A DNA stretch of 64,000 nucleotides from Globisporangium splendens (Eukaryota > Oomycota > Peronosporomycetes > Pythiales > Pythiaceae): assembly GCA_006386115.1 (NCBI GenBank), contig VFIW01000009.1, positions 310,001 to 374,000 on the forward strand, read 5' to 3'. A program made the position numbers and the translations under genes. Positions within the stretch are counted from its first letter, which is position 1; each line of letters opens with the position of its first letter. The notes under the pieces are model-generated. The model saw only the letters and a program-made list of their open reading frames with translations. It searched no databases and was not told the DNA's origin. Below are positions 44,052 to 56,783 of this stretch, piece by piece.

Positions 44052-44899
44052 TTACTCGGACTCGGAACGCTCTTCTTCTTGTTTTGACTTCTTCGACGAT
44101 TTGCGCTTCTTGCCCTTGCTTTTCTTTTTCGCCGGCTTGTCGTCTTTGTCCTCGCTCTCACTGCTGTTGTTGCTGCTACTTGACGTTGTGTCTTGCTCCT
44201 TCTCGCTCTTCTTCTCTTCCTTCAGCTCGAACTTCCCAGATTGCAGTAATTCGTCGCGTTTCAGCTTGCCATTACACGAACCATATGCTCGTCGTCCAAA
44301 CAGCTTTCCACCGGTAGCAGCAAACAATTCTTCATCCGTGGGGATGCGGAACTTCTTTTCGCGAGCACTGTCGGCGTCGTCACCGTTCGCTGCCTCAGCA
44401 TCGCGCTTCCGTTTCTTCTTTGACGCCTTCTTCTTGGACTTCTTCGATCTCGCATCACCCCCATTTTCGTCATCCGAGTCTGGCGCGATCTTGATCTTGT
44501 CCGCGATCTTATCATACGCATTGTACCACCATTGGCTCTTTTGCTCTTCGACGTTGAGCTTCTCCACACCAATCTGACCAAAATGCAAAGCCAGCGTCAC
44601 ACGCGTCAGTACTATTTCCCCTTCAAGTGGCATCGTCACACTGGCGTGCGCACGCAGCCACAAAATCAACGTACCCCCATGGATTCTTCACGCTTTTTCA
44701 CGCGCACGTGGGTCACGACGCCCTGCTCTTCCTTGCCGAGACCCTTGCCTTCCTTCCAGCCCATTTTCTCCATCTGGCGACGCGCAAAGTCCGACACCGT
44801 GGACGCTGCGCTCTCGTTCGCCATGCCGCCGAGCTTGCTCATGAACTTCTTGCCGAAGATCGGCTCCGACGGCACACTCTGCACCTCCGATCCCGCCAT
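44052..44899 (-). CDS. G-patch protein, GPATCH4-like
   Basis: Exons 44899-44675 and 44573-44052 give 248 aa. The N-terminal G-patch reads MEKMGWKEGKGLGKEEQGV. It is followed by the conserved SQWWYNAYDKIADK block found in GPATCH4/PINX1-type proteins. A later IPTDEELFAATGGKLFGRRAYG segment matches the second GPATCH4 block. The C-terminus is Lys- and Ser/Glu-rich, as in nucleolar proteins. G-patch proteins activate DEAH-box helicases in splicing or ribosome assembly, and GPATCH4 is nucleolar. It converges with the unknown gene to its left (93 bp between stops). Confidence 0.85.
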
Positions 44900-45142
44900 T
44901 TTCCCTGTTTTCCCGCGGCAGCAGCGCACTCCTGATGCCGAGCCTTCAGTTCTTCCACACACAGTCGAATCGAGGTGCTTTTTGCCAGATGAGCTCTTCC
45001 CTAGTCTGATACTCGGACCTCCACACCAATCAAGTCAGTTCTCGTCGATGAGTGGATGAAAATTCGGATTTGACGACTTCGGATTGGCTGAAAGTAATCG
45101 CACCGCCTTTCTCGGATTTGCTTTGCTTTATCGTCAGCATCG

Positions 45143-48100
45143 TCAGTTGTTGACGCACTCGAGGATGTAGTGCAGAATGGCCTGGTAATGCGGCTCGTCG
45201 GCGCGCTTCGCCTTGCAGATCGTCATGTGGTCCGAGTCCGCGAGGATGTGGAAGCTGCCGAAGCGCGGGTCCGCGGACTCGGGCTTGACGACTATCGCGG
45301 AGATCCCGAACCCCAATGGTGCCGGTTTCGCTTCGCCAATGCTCATGCAATCGATCCCGAGACCTCGGAACGCATCATTGAGCGCTTCGAGACGGCCATC
45401 GTAGTCCGCACAGAGATCCTGGATCGCTGGATGGGCTTGGATCAACTTGCGCACCGACTCGGAGCGAACGCCCTTGGCGAGATCCGAGCCAAAGTGCGGC
45501 ACCGCGAGAAACACCACGCCTTTCGTGCTGGCAGCGAGGTTGTCATCGACCATTTTACTTGCCAGAGATTGCTGCTGGGCTTGCTCCTTTGCGAGCAAAA
45601 GCATCTTCTTGACGAGGATCCCACCCATAGAGTGCGTGACGAACACAATCGGGTTTGCGCGCCGATCAGGACGCTTGCTTTCACCGATATTCGCAGCTCG
45701 AAGCGCGTCGAGCATGACGCTGCCGCGCTCTTGCAGCGTCAGCGTTGGCCACGGACTCGACCAACTCACCATGCCTGCTTCGTACCCGAGTGTGATCAGT
45801 CTTGCATTCACATGACGCTGCTCCAGGTCTTTTGCGAGTAGCACATCCGGCCAGATCTCGTTTTTCCCATCCAGTGAGTTGCCCATATCGGTTCTCCAGG
45901 TTCCAAATGGATGACCTCGCAGACCGTGGACAAACACGATATCAATCGATGGCTTGCCATTTTCACCACTTGATTTGCTGTCAGCATCTGGATATGTCTT
46001 GGTGTCCTCGACTTCTTCTGTTTCGGGCTCGACTATGTTGCCGACGTGGTATGCGCCGTTGAACGGTACAATGGGATGCACGCCTTCGCAATAGATATCG
46101 TTCTCAAGTCGCCCCGCAGCCACAAAATCCCTGTACGCTCCCATATTTGCTACGACGCGAAAGTAGCTCGATCGCTGCTGTGGATCAACCACATTCCCCC
46201 AGTGTTGCACCTCGCGCAAGAATCGTTTCCCACTCGGAGTTTGCAGGAGCAGGTCGTGCACATCGTAGTTTTGAGCGACAAACGTTTTCCACGCGCTTCG
46301 TCGATCATACCGATCCTTCATGGACAGCAACATGGGGATATGCTTCTCATAGTGGGCACTCAACTCGGCGCACGACGCTGCGACAAGATTTGCGAGGACT
46401 CGAGAGCACTGGGTCTTCAGATCATACTCTTCGGAAGAATGGTCAGACGTTCCTAGCAGAGCCATCAACGGGATCACCCCCTGCTGGATCAACTCTTCGC
46501 AGTGCTTTTCTGCGAGCACAGCGAGAGCAGCAGCGCCTGCATCAACAACTGCAGGGTTGAACAGCACTTTTTCGTTGCCTGGAGTCAACTCATGAGAGAG
46601 CTTTGCGATGTCTTCGACTTGCTTCACGGCCAAGATCTCACCGCCATCATGCAAGTAACGAATGTGCTGAAGCATACTTGTGAGCCATGCTTGCAGAATA
46701 TGGTCTTGTGTTCTGCGACACACTTCGTTACCCTGTGGGTTTGTGCCGAGTGGCGGTTCCTTGTGGTGTTCTGCGAGGTGAACCAAGCTCTCAATCGCGT
46801 TCAGACGCACGTCCCGATGAGAACTCCCTGTCCATGAAGTCAAGATATCGATCCACCCGAACTCGGTGCTGCTTTCGTACTCCTCAGCCCCAAGGATCGG
46901 CAAGTCATTCAGGTCGAGAGTTCCACGAAATACGCGCGACATCGGCAGATTTCGTTTCGAATGCAGCAGCAACGAAGACGACGACGGGTTCGCAAAGATC
47001 GACGCGATCGCGGTCTCGCCGGTCTGGAAGCTCGTGCAAATATTGCGGAACGCGCAAGAGACGTAGTTTTGCATGGTCCTGATCTCTCCGATGTCCATGC
47101 TGAGTTGCCGCGCTGGAGATCGTCGATGCACTTGCTTGGGATGTACATTTCCCTGGTCCTGCTCGAGCTTCTGCGATTTCGACAGTACTTGAACCTCTTC
47201 ATGAAGTCGTCGGGCAAACTCATAGAGCGCAGTCATGGTCGGAGCAGATTCACTCATGTATCGACGGCCACAGGGATGGCTGCTCAGGGTTCGCAGACAA
47301 AGCGCGCTTTCTTGGAGCAACGACGGATTGGACGAGCAAGTGCTCCAGTACCGAATCTGCTTCATCCACAGCTCGTATGTGGAGCGTTCCACTAGAGACG
47401 CATTCTGCTGCGCGAGATGCAGCACCACATTCATGAACGCAGCAGCTTGAAGTTGCAACGGATGATTCGCGTGCGGCAATGTAAGCAACAGTGTTGCGCA
47501 AGCGGGGCCAAGGACAGCACTCAATACATCCGATCGGACCCTCTCTGGCACGTTCTCAGCTGCCCTCAACATCGACGTCAAGGCCCATAAACTAAACTGT
47601 AGAGACGCACACAAAGTGAGTCATATGATTAGAACATGGCAAACGTGATCAGCGCGTGCTTGTACCAAATTGTACCTGCTTGATGGACGACGGCATCTCT
47701 GGAGACAACAAACGAAGAAAACCATCCACGCTCTCGGCAAAGAAATCAGTTCGCGGCCACTGTGGGACTTGGAAATGCTGCCCCTGCTGCTGGTCCATCA
47801 TCAGCCACGATCTCTGCTGCGCATTGCACAGTTGCTCTCCAAGACGAAGCAAATCCGTGAATCGAAGCGCTTGGACATCAAGGAGGTGGCTCAGAGCGGC
47901 GCCAAGAGTGTCGATAGATATCCCGAACGCGCACCGAGCGTTGGGTTCGCTTTCGTTTTCGTTATTGGCCAATGAGAGCAACACTTCGATTGCATCGACC
48001 ACGCCTGCGCCGTTCATATAATGATAAGGAGAGAAAGTCCAAGTTAGCATCGAAATGCAATAAGAAAAACACTCACATGCGCATCTTCATCACAAGTGAC

Positions 48101-48759
48101 CACTACGTACGCTGTGTGAGCGTCGCATTCGTTGGCTTTGCGCGCGCCAGGTATTGCAGCAGCGCATCGACGACTCCACTGCCCGCCAACGCATGCAGCA
48201 ACTGCCGTGAACTCGAACCACTTCGCTCTTCATCGTCGTGATCACTTCCGGCTTCAAGTATACGATTTGCGAGCAACTCAACGAGCCGCCCTTGAAAATC
48301 CAAATCATCGGGAGAGGAGTGCACAGCGCGGGCATCATTCCCACGCAGCACCTGCGTGAACATGGCCACAGCATCGCGGTATGCGAGCGCAGCGTCGCCT
48401 CGGATCGTCCATTCGTCATCGACGGCATCTCCGCGGCGGCAGCGTTGCCACAGCACCGTCGCCAGCAGCGTGCCCAATCGAAGCGTCAATCGCGCGTTGT
48501 CTACTACGTCAGGCCCAGGTTCAAGTCCGTTGCTGCCGTCGTGGTTCGATGACGATGGTCGAAGGAAGAGCATTGACGGCACTGTCCCCGCTGCGCCGAG
48601 CAACACCCAGGCACCAAGACGCCGCCGTTGTCGTGGCGTCGAGAGAGACGATGATGGCGGTGAACTGGAGAAGGCGCGGGTGGCACCATTGACGCTTGTG
48701 CGGTGGCGAGGCAGCGCTGTGCGTCGAGCGAATGTTGCGCATGTCCGCATGCGCATCAT
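45143..48759 (-). CDS. SERAC1: SERAC1-like serine hydrolase with long helical N-terminus
   Basis: Exons 48759-48111, 48004-47676 and 47596-45143 give 1143 aa, much longer than human SERAC1 (about 650). The Arg-rich N-terminus (MMRMRTCATFARRTALPRH) followed by a hydrophobic LGAWVLLGAAGTVPSMLFL looks like a mitochondrial targeting and anchor sequence. Residues about 80-780 are helical, ARM/HEAT-like. The C-terminal alpha/beta hydrolase has the oxyanion region FVHGLRGHPFGTWR, the nucleophile THSMGG, a VFLAVPHFGSDLAKG block and the His in ADSDHMTICK. SERAC1 acts at mitochondria-ER contacts in phosphatidylglycerol remodelling; the same role is inferred here. The start lies 279 bp from ELP6, which diverges. 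Confidence 0.9.
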
Positions 48760-49038
48760 GATGACACGTTGGGAAATGCGTGAGGTGCAAAGGAAAAGAT
48801 GGCTGACGACATGCAATTGGGCAGGATCAAAATTGGTTGTGTTCAGACAGCACCAAGCAGCAAGATTGTGTCCTGTCTCCTACATTTATGCAAAAATGAA
48901 GGTTATGCATTAATAGAGAGAGTCAGTTGGATTGAGAGACGTGTGAGTGTCAATTCCGCACTGAACTGCAACCATTCAAAATATACAAATACGCAGTATT
49001 TTGCATTGTTGGCACTCCACAGATCACAACGAGAGCAA

Positions 49039-50268
49039 ATGGCGGAAGCGCTGTATTACCTGAGCGAGTCGCTCGCGTGGGCGCCGACAAGCGCGCCGAG
49101 AGGCGAGCTCGTGCTCATCAGCGACGCCGTCGAGAGCAGCGGCGCGTTCCTCGTGCACCACTTCGTCGCGTTGTTCCTCAAAGCAGGTGCGTAATTCGTG
49201 TCTGAATGGCAACCGTATGAGTAGCAGCTCCTGTCTGTCATGCTCTGTGCTGCATCCTAGTGCTTCACGCTGTTTGACTTGCCCATTAATGGTGTATGTT
49301 ATTGCTCTGTCTTTGCCTGTGCTGCTGCTCTCTAGGTCACCGTGTGTGCTTTTTGAATTTCGCCAATTCGAAAGCACATTATGCAGCTGTGGGACGCAAA
49401 TTGGTACGTTGCAATTCTTTCGCATTTGACAATGACGTAAGTATGGGTTTTCATTTTTCTGTGAGCTTGCTGTATGCTGGTACAGGGCGTGAATTTTGCG
49501 AGTATGGAGGCTGCAAACACGCTGCGCGTCATGGACGGGTTTTCGGCTGCGGTGGCGCCTCCATTCACGTCGCTTTTGGATCTTTTCCACGCAACAGCGC
49601 GCTTTGCCAAAGAATCACAACAGCAGGAAGACAAGCGACAGACCCCTGTGTCGATCGTGATTGACGACCTCAGCTCACTGAAATGGCAATTTGGGGCCGA
49701 CAAGGTGCTTGCGTTCGTCCGCTGCTGCAAGACGTTGACCCATGCGGAGAACGGACGCGTGAACGTTGTCGTGCTCAGCCATGCAGACACCGACAGTTCG
49801 TCTTTTTCACCGTCGCCTTTGACGTCGAGATCGCTGGTACGTGATTTGTTTCGTATGAGGAGAAGGCTTCAGTGAAAGGTCATTATCCATTGTCTGATGT
49901 TTTACCTTTCTCTCCCTTGGGTTGCTGGTTACCTTCACACTAGAATGCGGCTCTGCTTGACATGTCCAGTGTGGTGTTCTCTGTCGCACCACTGCCTAGT
50001 GGTTACAGCAAAGATGTACACGGCACGGTAAGAAGACTGCTTGTCCTATGCATTTCGTGCAATGGCGCACAGAATTCTGCTTCTGCGCGTGCTTACGTGC
50101 TGATCTTTATGTCATTGTGTGGGAAAATATACACGACAACAGCTCACAGTTCAACAGCAAAGCAGCGGCCTCGAGGGTCTTAGGGCTCCCGCGGCGATCT
50201 CGTACAAGATCTTGGAGAATACCATTCGCTGCTTTCGAAGCGGTGGCGATGCGCTTCGCAGCATCTGA
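49039..50268 (+). CDS. ELP6: Elongator complex subunit 6
   Basis: Exons 49039-49186, 49336-49403, 49486-49836, 49944-50027 and 50143-50268 give 258 aa, the usual length. All phases agree. The protein is a RecA-like ATPase-fold member without a P-loop, as expected for ELP6: LVLISDAVESSGAFLVHHF, GHRVCFLNFANSKAHYAAVGRKL, VSIVIDDLSSLKW, and a C-terminal AISYKILENTIRCF. ELP4-ELP5-ELP6 form the hexameric arm of Elongator, which modifies wobble uridine (cm5U) in tRNA. No damage is visible. Confidence 0.88.
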
Positions 50269-50492
50269 TTACTCTGGATCCTGTGCACTGCATTCGAGCC
50301 ACGAAGGCGTGTAACGTAGAGACGGTGTGTGCATATGCGAGTGCGCGCAATAGAGACGCTATTTACAAACAAATGAAGCTATACCCTGAGCACCAGACCA
50401 CATGTCTTGTATTAATAGCTGCAACATTGTGTGGTGGCAGCGCTGATCATCACCAGATCGCAGAAAGTTGAAGAATTAAAACGCTCGAAGTG

Positions 50493-52309
50493 ATGATGCC
50501 GCTGGCAGCTCCCCATGAAGCGAGTGACGTCAGCATCGCGCCACCACCGGCGCTTCCGGTGAAAACAAGAGACGCGTACTCGGTGCTAATGGAGATCGGC
50601 AACGGAGCGTTTGGAAATGTACGTGCTCGCCTACCAATATGTGTCGGTGGATTTCTCTTGAAACAAACGACTTACTGATTCATGCACATGGCCAGGTGTA
50701 CCTGTGCGAACGAAAAGTAGATGGTGTGAAGCTCTGCATGAAAGAACTCGAGCTGACTCTGCTGTCGCCGCGTGACCGGTAAATTTGCTGCTGAACAAGG
50801 GCGACAACAAAAGTTGCCAATTCTAACCATGCTGTTTGTCCGCTGGGCTCATGACGTAGGGATAGCTGCCTCGCTGAAGTTGCGTTGTACCAGCGGCTAC
50901 CAGCGAGTCCATTCATCATCGGATTCCATGAAGCGTTTTGGGAGGTCAAGGACGAGAAGCTGCTGCTAGTCCTCGAATATGGCGATGCTGGTGACCTTGA
51001 TGCATATATCCACGCACATCGCCAGGAGCCACCAAATAAGCGACGCGCTCTGGAGATATTCGCCCAGATCGCTCACGGCGTTACCGTACTGCATGCACAG
51101 CGCATTCTCCATCGGGACCTCAAAGCCAAGAACGTGTTCTTGTTCCAGGATGGACGCGCGGTAATTGGCGACTTTGGGACGTCGAAATCGCTCTCCAGTG
51201 CGTCTGCGCTCGGATCAACGCTAGTGGGCTCGCCACTGAACATGAGCCCCGAGGTTTTGGAAGACGAGCCACACAGCTTTGCGACCGATATCTGGTCGCT
51301 TGGGTGCATTTTGTACGAGTTACTGACGTGGGAACCCCCATTCGCTGCGCCGTCGTATCCAGCTGTGGTGTACAAGACCACCCAGGGTTCGTACCATCCG
51401 CTAAACGATTCGATTTCGCTGGATTTGCGAGATCTTGTCGCCCAAATGCTGCAAAAGGATCAGCACAAGCGACCAACGATCCAAGAGGTTCTGCTCAAAG
51501 TAAAAAGCGTCATGGTGGAGCAACAGGAAGCAGGAGCCGATTGTGACGCCGATTCGAGCAGCTCAGTGCAGAACAATGCCGCTACCAGTGTGAAAGATAA
51601 AGAGGAAAAAGTGGCAACGATTCCGTCGAATGGAGTAGCCCTGCTTGGTGCATACTCATCGCAGCAACTCTCTGAAATGCCTTGTCTTCCGCCTCCAACA
51701 CCAACGGAGATCAAGTCGACAACGGCATCGACACATTTACAAACAATAGAAACCATCAAAAACGAAGACGGTGTGAGACGTGTTCCGAAAATCGCTTCAC
51801 CTTCAGCCATCGAGATTTTGCCAAGTGCACGCGCAAGAGTTGCTCATGTACGTCGTTCATTTTGGTGTTATTTGCACATTGATGGCAGACAGATCCACGC
51901 AGCAACTCATTGATGATATCCAGATTATTTCGTCTGAGCGACTTCACATGCACCGGCAACAGCAGCAGCGAGCACGGCAACGACTCGGAAGAGACAAGGA
52001 TCGGAGCGTGTCGTCAACTTCGCATGTCTATCGTGTACGTAGCAAATGCACAGGCTATTGATTCCTTCTCTTCGTCATCCGGTCTGTAGGTAGTCTCACC
52101 TTCCCTGATTTCAGCTTGATCCTGACCTTCCGCCGACCCCGCTACAACCAAGTGTTGGAGTTCGACAACCACCCAAGAAAGGCAAAGTTGTTGCGTCGAA
52201 TTTAGCGCCGACGTCGAGTCGATCCCCGCTTCCTCTTGACAACATGATGATCATCGGTACAAAAGTGAACGCTGCACTTGCAGCACGCAATCAGCAAAAG
52301 CGAGCGTAG
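50493..52309 (+). CDS. NEK-like serine/threonine protein kinase
   Basis: Exons 50493-50618, 50696-50778, 50866-51847, 51924-52034 and 52115-52309 give 498 aa. The kinase domain (about 30-290) has the glycine loop IGNGAFGNVYL, Lys in LCMKELEL, the catalytic loop HRDLKAKN, DFG in VIGDFGTSK, and LVGSPLNMSPEVL, where NEKs usually have GTPYYLSPE. SFATDIWSLGCILYELL follows. The tail is Ser/Gln-rich with a basic patch (RARQRLGRDKDR). NEKs act in mitosis and flagella. The exon 4 acceptor was chosen by phase (CAG before ATTATT); a nearer AG gives the wrong frame. Confidence 0.88.
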
Positions 52310-52647
52310 CACCTATCTCGCTCCCAACGGATTCGATTGTTTGGTCTACAGGTCCATGAGAGAGTGACAAAGAGAACCGTCGGGGTCAAATACACGTGCG
52401 ATTAAAGGAAAACAAAAGACGAGGGAGTTGACTGATCATATACATGCTTGCAGGTGAAGCACAAGGGCATACTCGCCAAGCTGATATTCATCCACTAGTC
52501 ACTCGTTTGACTTGTCCACAAAAATCACTACGGATCACAGCACGTTGCACCGAATTGGGAACCAATTTCCCTCTCAATAGCGCCGTTCATGATCGCGTTC
52601 AGGTACGTTCCCATGAATGTGACGACAGCGCGATACACTGCTCCCCT
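52310..52647. other. Intergenic between convergent genes
   Basis: About 340 bp separate the stop of the NEK-like kinase from the stop of the secreted hypothetical gene on the other strand. Nothing is recognisable in it. Confidence 0.55.
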
Positions 52648-53529
52648 CTAGTTAATCTGCTTTTGCGAAAAGTGCGCGAGTGCGTCGGTCACTGCTCGTG
52701 TGAAATGGTCTGAGCTGTGGAAATGGATCTCGAGTCGCGGAAAACGCTCAAAGGCAAAGTCCACGCTCCTGGTGCCAAGTTGTTTGATAGACCGCAAGAT
52801 CCGAGTCTGCAGCTCCTTCAGGTCGCGGTGCAGCATTGCTGATACAGAGTCCGCGATCGCGAGATCTTTGTACTTGCTGTGTGACTCTGCAACCTCGTCG
52901 CTACTCTGAGTTGCCGTCTCCGTCGTTTTGCGTGGGCACTGCAGCATAAGCACGCGCATATTGATTGATGCTTGCGACCGGATCCAACCGAATTGCACGT
53001 CGACGTCCATTCGAGCAGGCTTACAATGCCACAGCTTCCACGGACGCGTCCAGCACGGTTGCCACCACTTGCGGTGCTGCTGCTCGACGATGAGACGCAA
53101 GGTTCCATTCATGGTCAGTTCGCCGCCAAAGTCTCCACCAATCGCAAAAGTTGAGGCTGAAGTCACATTGAATCGACGTGGCTGCAATGTCGACAATCCA
53201 GCCACATGCGCAGTTTGGATACACATCGTGAACTGAAACCGTGTTCCAAGGAGCTACATCTCTGCAGGCGCGAGCGCAATGTCATGGACGGAAAGTGGGT
53301 CGGTGGCTGCAAGCTGCTTGCAGAGGACTCCCGTCTTGTCCAGCACGCTCACGCCGCTGTTGATCACGGCGAAGTACGTCTTCCTGTCACGCAAATCCAC
53401 TTGGTTGCATTTCGCAGAAAGTGATTCGCGCGCATGCTGGATGGTGGAGGAGGCATCAGCGCCGAATGCAAAGCCAACGCAGACGTCAAGAAGAAGACAA
53501 AGGATCACAAGGTACAACGACGATGTCAT
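52648..53529 (-). pseudogene. Secreted hypothetical protein gene with an in-frame TAG
   Basis: A frame of 293 sense and stop codons runs from ATG at 53529 to the stop at 52648, broken once by TAG at 53256-53254. The N-terminus is a clear signal peptide (LYLVILCLLLDVCVGFAFG). Before the TAG about 90 residues include RDRKTYFAVINSGVSVLDK. After it, 200 residues continue in the same frame with similar codon use (GELTMNGTLRLIVEQQHRKW, then a helical charged C-terminus). No GT-AG pair nearby removes the stop in frame. It may be a recent pseudogene, a readthrough gene or a sequence error. I do not recognise the family. Confidence 0.5.
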
Positions 53530-54246
53530 TATTGATGTGGTACATGAAATGAACAAATGCACAAATTTGCAGTCGTGATGGTGATCCGGCAGTTTGGCAT
53601 TTTCCAGCTGCCATATCGAGGTGCCTGTGCTGCATGGACGATGAAATTCCTATCACACGTACTCCGAAGCTATATGCAATTGCGCAGTGACGGAAGAGTT
53701 CTGAGGATTCCGTTCTGCGGATCCATTTAACACCTAGCGTGACTGCAGAGCTCATCAGGCACGCGCTTTTTCATTTCACCCAAGCCCAGGCGCACATCTT
53801 TTTAGTGTGCACACGGACATGCTCGTGAACTTGAACTTCATGGTCCAAGTTCAACCGTAACTTCGACAAACTGCGCCGTCGATCGCGACTTCGTTGCAGC
53901 AGGGACAGCATCTACGTAGACCTGTCTGTCACCGACGCTTGTGGCATGAAACGGAGCAAGCAGCAGCGCCTTTCCTCCATCCACAAGAACAATCTTGTGA
54001 GCCCTAGAAAGTGTACCCATGTCCAGTGTCTGAGTGATGGTTGCACGCACTTTTCTGATTCAAACGTTGGTTATTTTTTGTATGTAACCAACGAAACGTT
54101 ACTTTTCTCTTGCATCTTCTGGGGTTATGTTGCCTGTGCGTGAAGAGCCATTTGCGTATTGACAACGCGAGAAAGAAGGCGACGCGCGTGCGTCCATCCT
54201 GCCTTCGTTCCCGCCAGTTCCTTCCGCTTGTCCTACGCCCTGGGAG
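53530..54246. other. Divergent intergenic with a possible coding fragment
   Basis: About 720 bp between two genes that start away from each other. On the minus strand 54050-53838 reads as a protein-like stretch (HKIVLVDGGKALLLAPFHA, later VYVDAVPAATKS) ending in a stop, with no credible upstream exon. It could be the last exon of a lost gene or chance. Confidence 0.3.
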
Positions 54247-56783
54247 ATGGTCGACCTCGCACCCCAGGAGCAGCTCGTGCGCGTGGTGCGCGACGAGTAC
54301 GCGCGGTCGACGCCCGCAACGCGAACCGCCAGCGAGCACCTGCCCGAGGAAATCGAGGAAGGCAACGTCGAGTACAAGCTCAAGCTCATCGACCCCGCGC
54401 CAGGTAAAACAAACAAAACAAAGCACACTTGTACGGAAGGGACAGTGTATGAGAGGTTGACTGTGTGGTGATGGCAGATCGCTTGAAGCACCTGACGACG
54501 CAGTTGCATTGGAGGTTGAACGAGGGCAAAGGCACGGCGTTCTACGAAGTCGGCGTGCGCGATAATGGCGACCCGATCGGGATCCCCGAGGAGCTCATGG
54601 TTAAATCCGTGTGCACGCTCGCGAGGTACGTGGCTTGGGCATCGATGGAACGGCTACTGGGCTGTTTTTGTTCTAATACTGCATGCGTCTGGGATGGATG
54701 ATTATATTGTAGGATGTGCCAGGTTCTGCATGCGGAGCTCGCGATCGTGCGCTTCCGTGACGGACACAAACCCACGCTCAAGGCCGCGCGAATACAGGTC
54801 ACGAGGACACTCCTGGGAAGCAACACGAAGAAACACCTGCGTGTATCGGTGATTGGCAGCGTCGACAGTGGCAAGTCGACGCTCATCGGCGTGCTCACGC
54901 GCGGATGCCTGGACGACGGCAGCGGACTCGCGCGCATGCAGGTCTTCCGGTACGCGATGCCTTCACTGGAGTACGGCCTGTGTGTGGTGAACTAATTGCC
55001 TTGATCCACTTTGACACGAACTAGACACCGCCACGAAATCGAGAACGGCCGGACATCGAGCATCAGCGAGCATACAATTGGTAGGCTGCGCATGTCAAGG
55101 TCTGCTTACCAGAGAACGACGGGATGTAACTCAGTGTGGGGCTCTGTGTCTCTTCTATCGTACGTTGACATAGGCATCACGCAGGACGGTCGCTTTGCGT
55201 CGACAGACGACTGCGACGTGAATGCGTTCCGAGAAGACGACGACGCAGCGTGCGATACGCACAGCTTCATTACATTCAGCGACCTCGCGGGCCACGAAAA
55301 GTATTTGAAGATCACGGGTAAAGTTGTTTGACGCTTCTCAAGTATCTCTGCTGTCTGGAAAATGGTAAAGTGATCATGGCATATTTTACTTTGTTCCTTT
55401 AGCCTCTGGCCTCGCGAGTCAGTTCCCAGACTACGCAATGCTGGTCGTCGACGCCACGAAAGGCGTCCAGCCCATGACGCGCGAGCACCTTAAAATCGCG
55501 ACGGCACTTGAGGTACGTCTTTGTCATTTTGAACGATTGCTGTGCGAGGAATCGATGCTCACTATGTGAGCCACTTTCATGCTGCTGCTGGTGTTAGGTG
55601 TCCATCTTCGTGGTCCTGACGAAAAGTGACGCGGCATCGGTGGAGCGGATACAAAAATCGGTCGACGAAGTCACCGAGTTGTTGGGTACTTGCTACCCAA
55701 GCAAACAGCTGTCGGTGCTTCGCATCGGAAACCAGAGTCTCAGCGCAACAACAACAGACGAGTCGGTTGTTCCGTTGCTGTTGGTGTCGAACTTGAACGG
55801 CGATGGGCTGGATACGCTGCAAAAGTACCTCGCAGATCTTGAGCCCAAGCGAGTGCGTTGTGCTCCCATGCCTGGCTTAGAAACCTCATGGAAGATACTG
55901 AAGTGTACGTTGTTATCCTATTTATGATAGACATGGCCGTCGAAGGACGCCACAGCGGCGGAATTCCAGATCAACAAGGCGTACGAGATCGAAGACACGG
56001 GGACGATTGTCACGGGTCTCGTGCAACGGTGCGTCTACTTTCTTTGTTGCCTGCGAAGGCAGCAGCTGTCAATGAAACTAAAATGGTGGCTTACTGTTGT
56101 ATACCTAATACCAATTTCGTTGTTGCAGCGGGACATTATCCGTTGGCGAGATCATGCTTTTGGGTCCAGACACGAATGGCCAGTTTGTGGACGTGACCAT
56201 TGACAGCATTGAGGTGCAACGGAAAGCCGTGCAGTCGCTCGGTGCGGGGGAAACGGGGGCAGTCCTGATCAGCTTCTTGCCTGCCGTTGAGGTAAAGTGG
56301 AGCCCAAAACTGCATTGTAGTGTCTCCGAAGGCGACTCGATACTGAAGTCTTTTGTGGTGATGATGCTCTTGGTTAACTTTCAGATGAGCGCGTCGCACA
56401 TTCGCAAGGGCATGATGCTGATTCACCCGAGCGTGCGTCCGATGGCGACGTTGCAATTCGATGCCGAAGTGCACTTTCTCGCCGACTCGCCGACGATCCG
56501 TGAGAACTACCAAGCGGTGATTCACGCGGGTCAGATCCGACAAATGGCCAAGTTGGTGCACATGATGAGCGATTCGCCAGTCGGAGAGGAAACGACGTCG
56601 ACGACTACCACCGCCACGAAGCAGCTGAAGACCATCTGCCGCTTTGAGTTCATGTACTGGCCCGAGTACATGCGTCCGGATCTGCCATTGGTGCTTCGCG
56701 AAGGCTCGGCACATGGCGTCGGCAAGGTCGTGCGGATTGTGCATTTCTCCAACGAGCACGTCGCGAGCGTCCGGACTTGTTAA
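54247..56783 (+). CDS. GTPBP1/GTPBP2-type translational GTPase
   Basis: Ten exons: 54247-54403, 54478-54625, 54713-54949, 55025-55080, 55174-55317, 55403-55512, 55598-55852, 55931-56028, 56129-56291, 56385-56783, giving 588 aa (human GTPBP1 about 670). All phases close. G1 is [10 protein letters not shown]3 is [11 protein letters not shown]4 is TKSD. Downstream are EF-Tu-like beta-barrel domains with [20 protein letters not shown] and [14 protein letters not shown]. The [21 protein letters not shown] segment is typical of this subfamily. These GTPases bind ribosomes and help resolve stalled elongation or mRNA decay. Exon 7 ends at a GTGCGT donor (55853), not at a later GTACGT that would leave a 26-bp intron and break the frame. 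Confidence 0.92.

Noticed and set aside
51848..51890. Nearer acceptor for exon 4 of the NEK-like kinase
   Set aside because: It gives a 41-bp intron and the wrong phase; the CAG at 51923 gives a 76-bp intron in frame.
55853..55930. Two tiny introns of 26-29 bp in the GTPBP gene
   Set aside because: One 78-bp GTGCGT...TAG intron keeps the frame and gives the family sequence.
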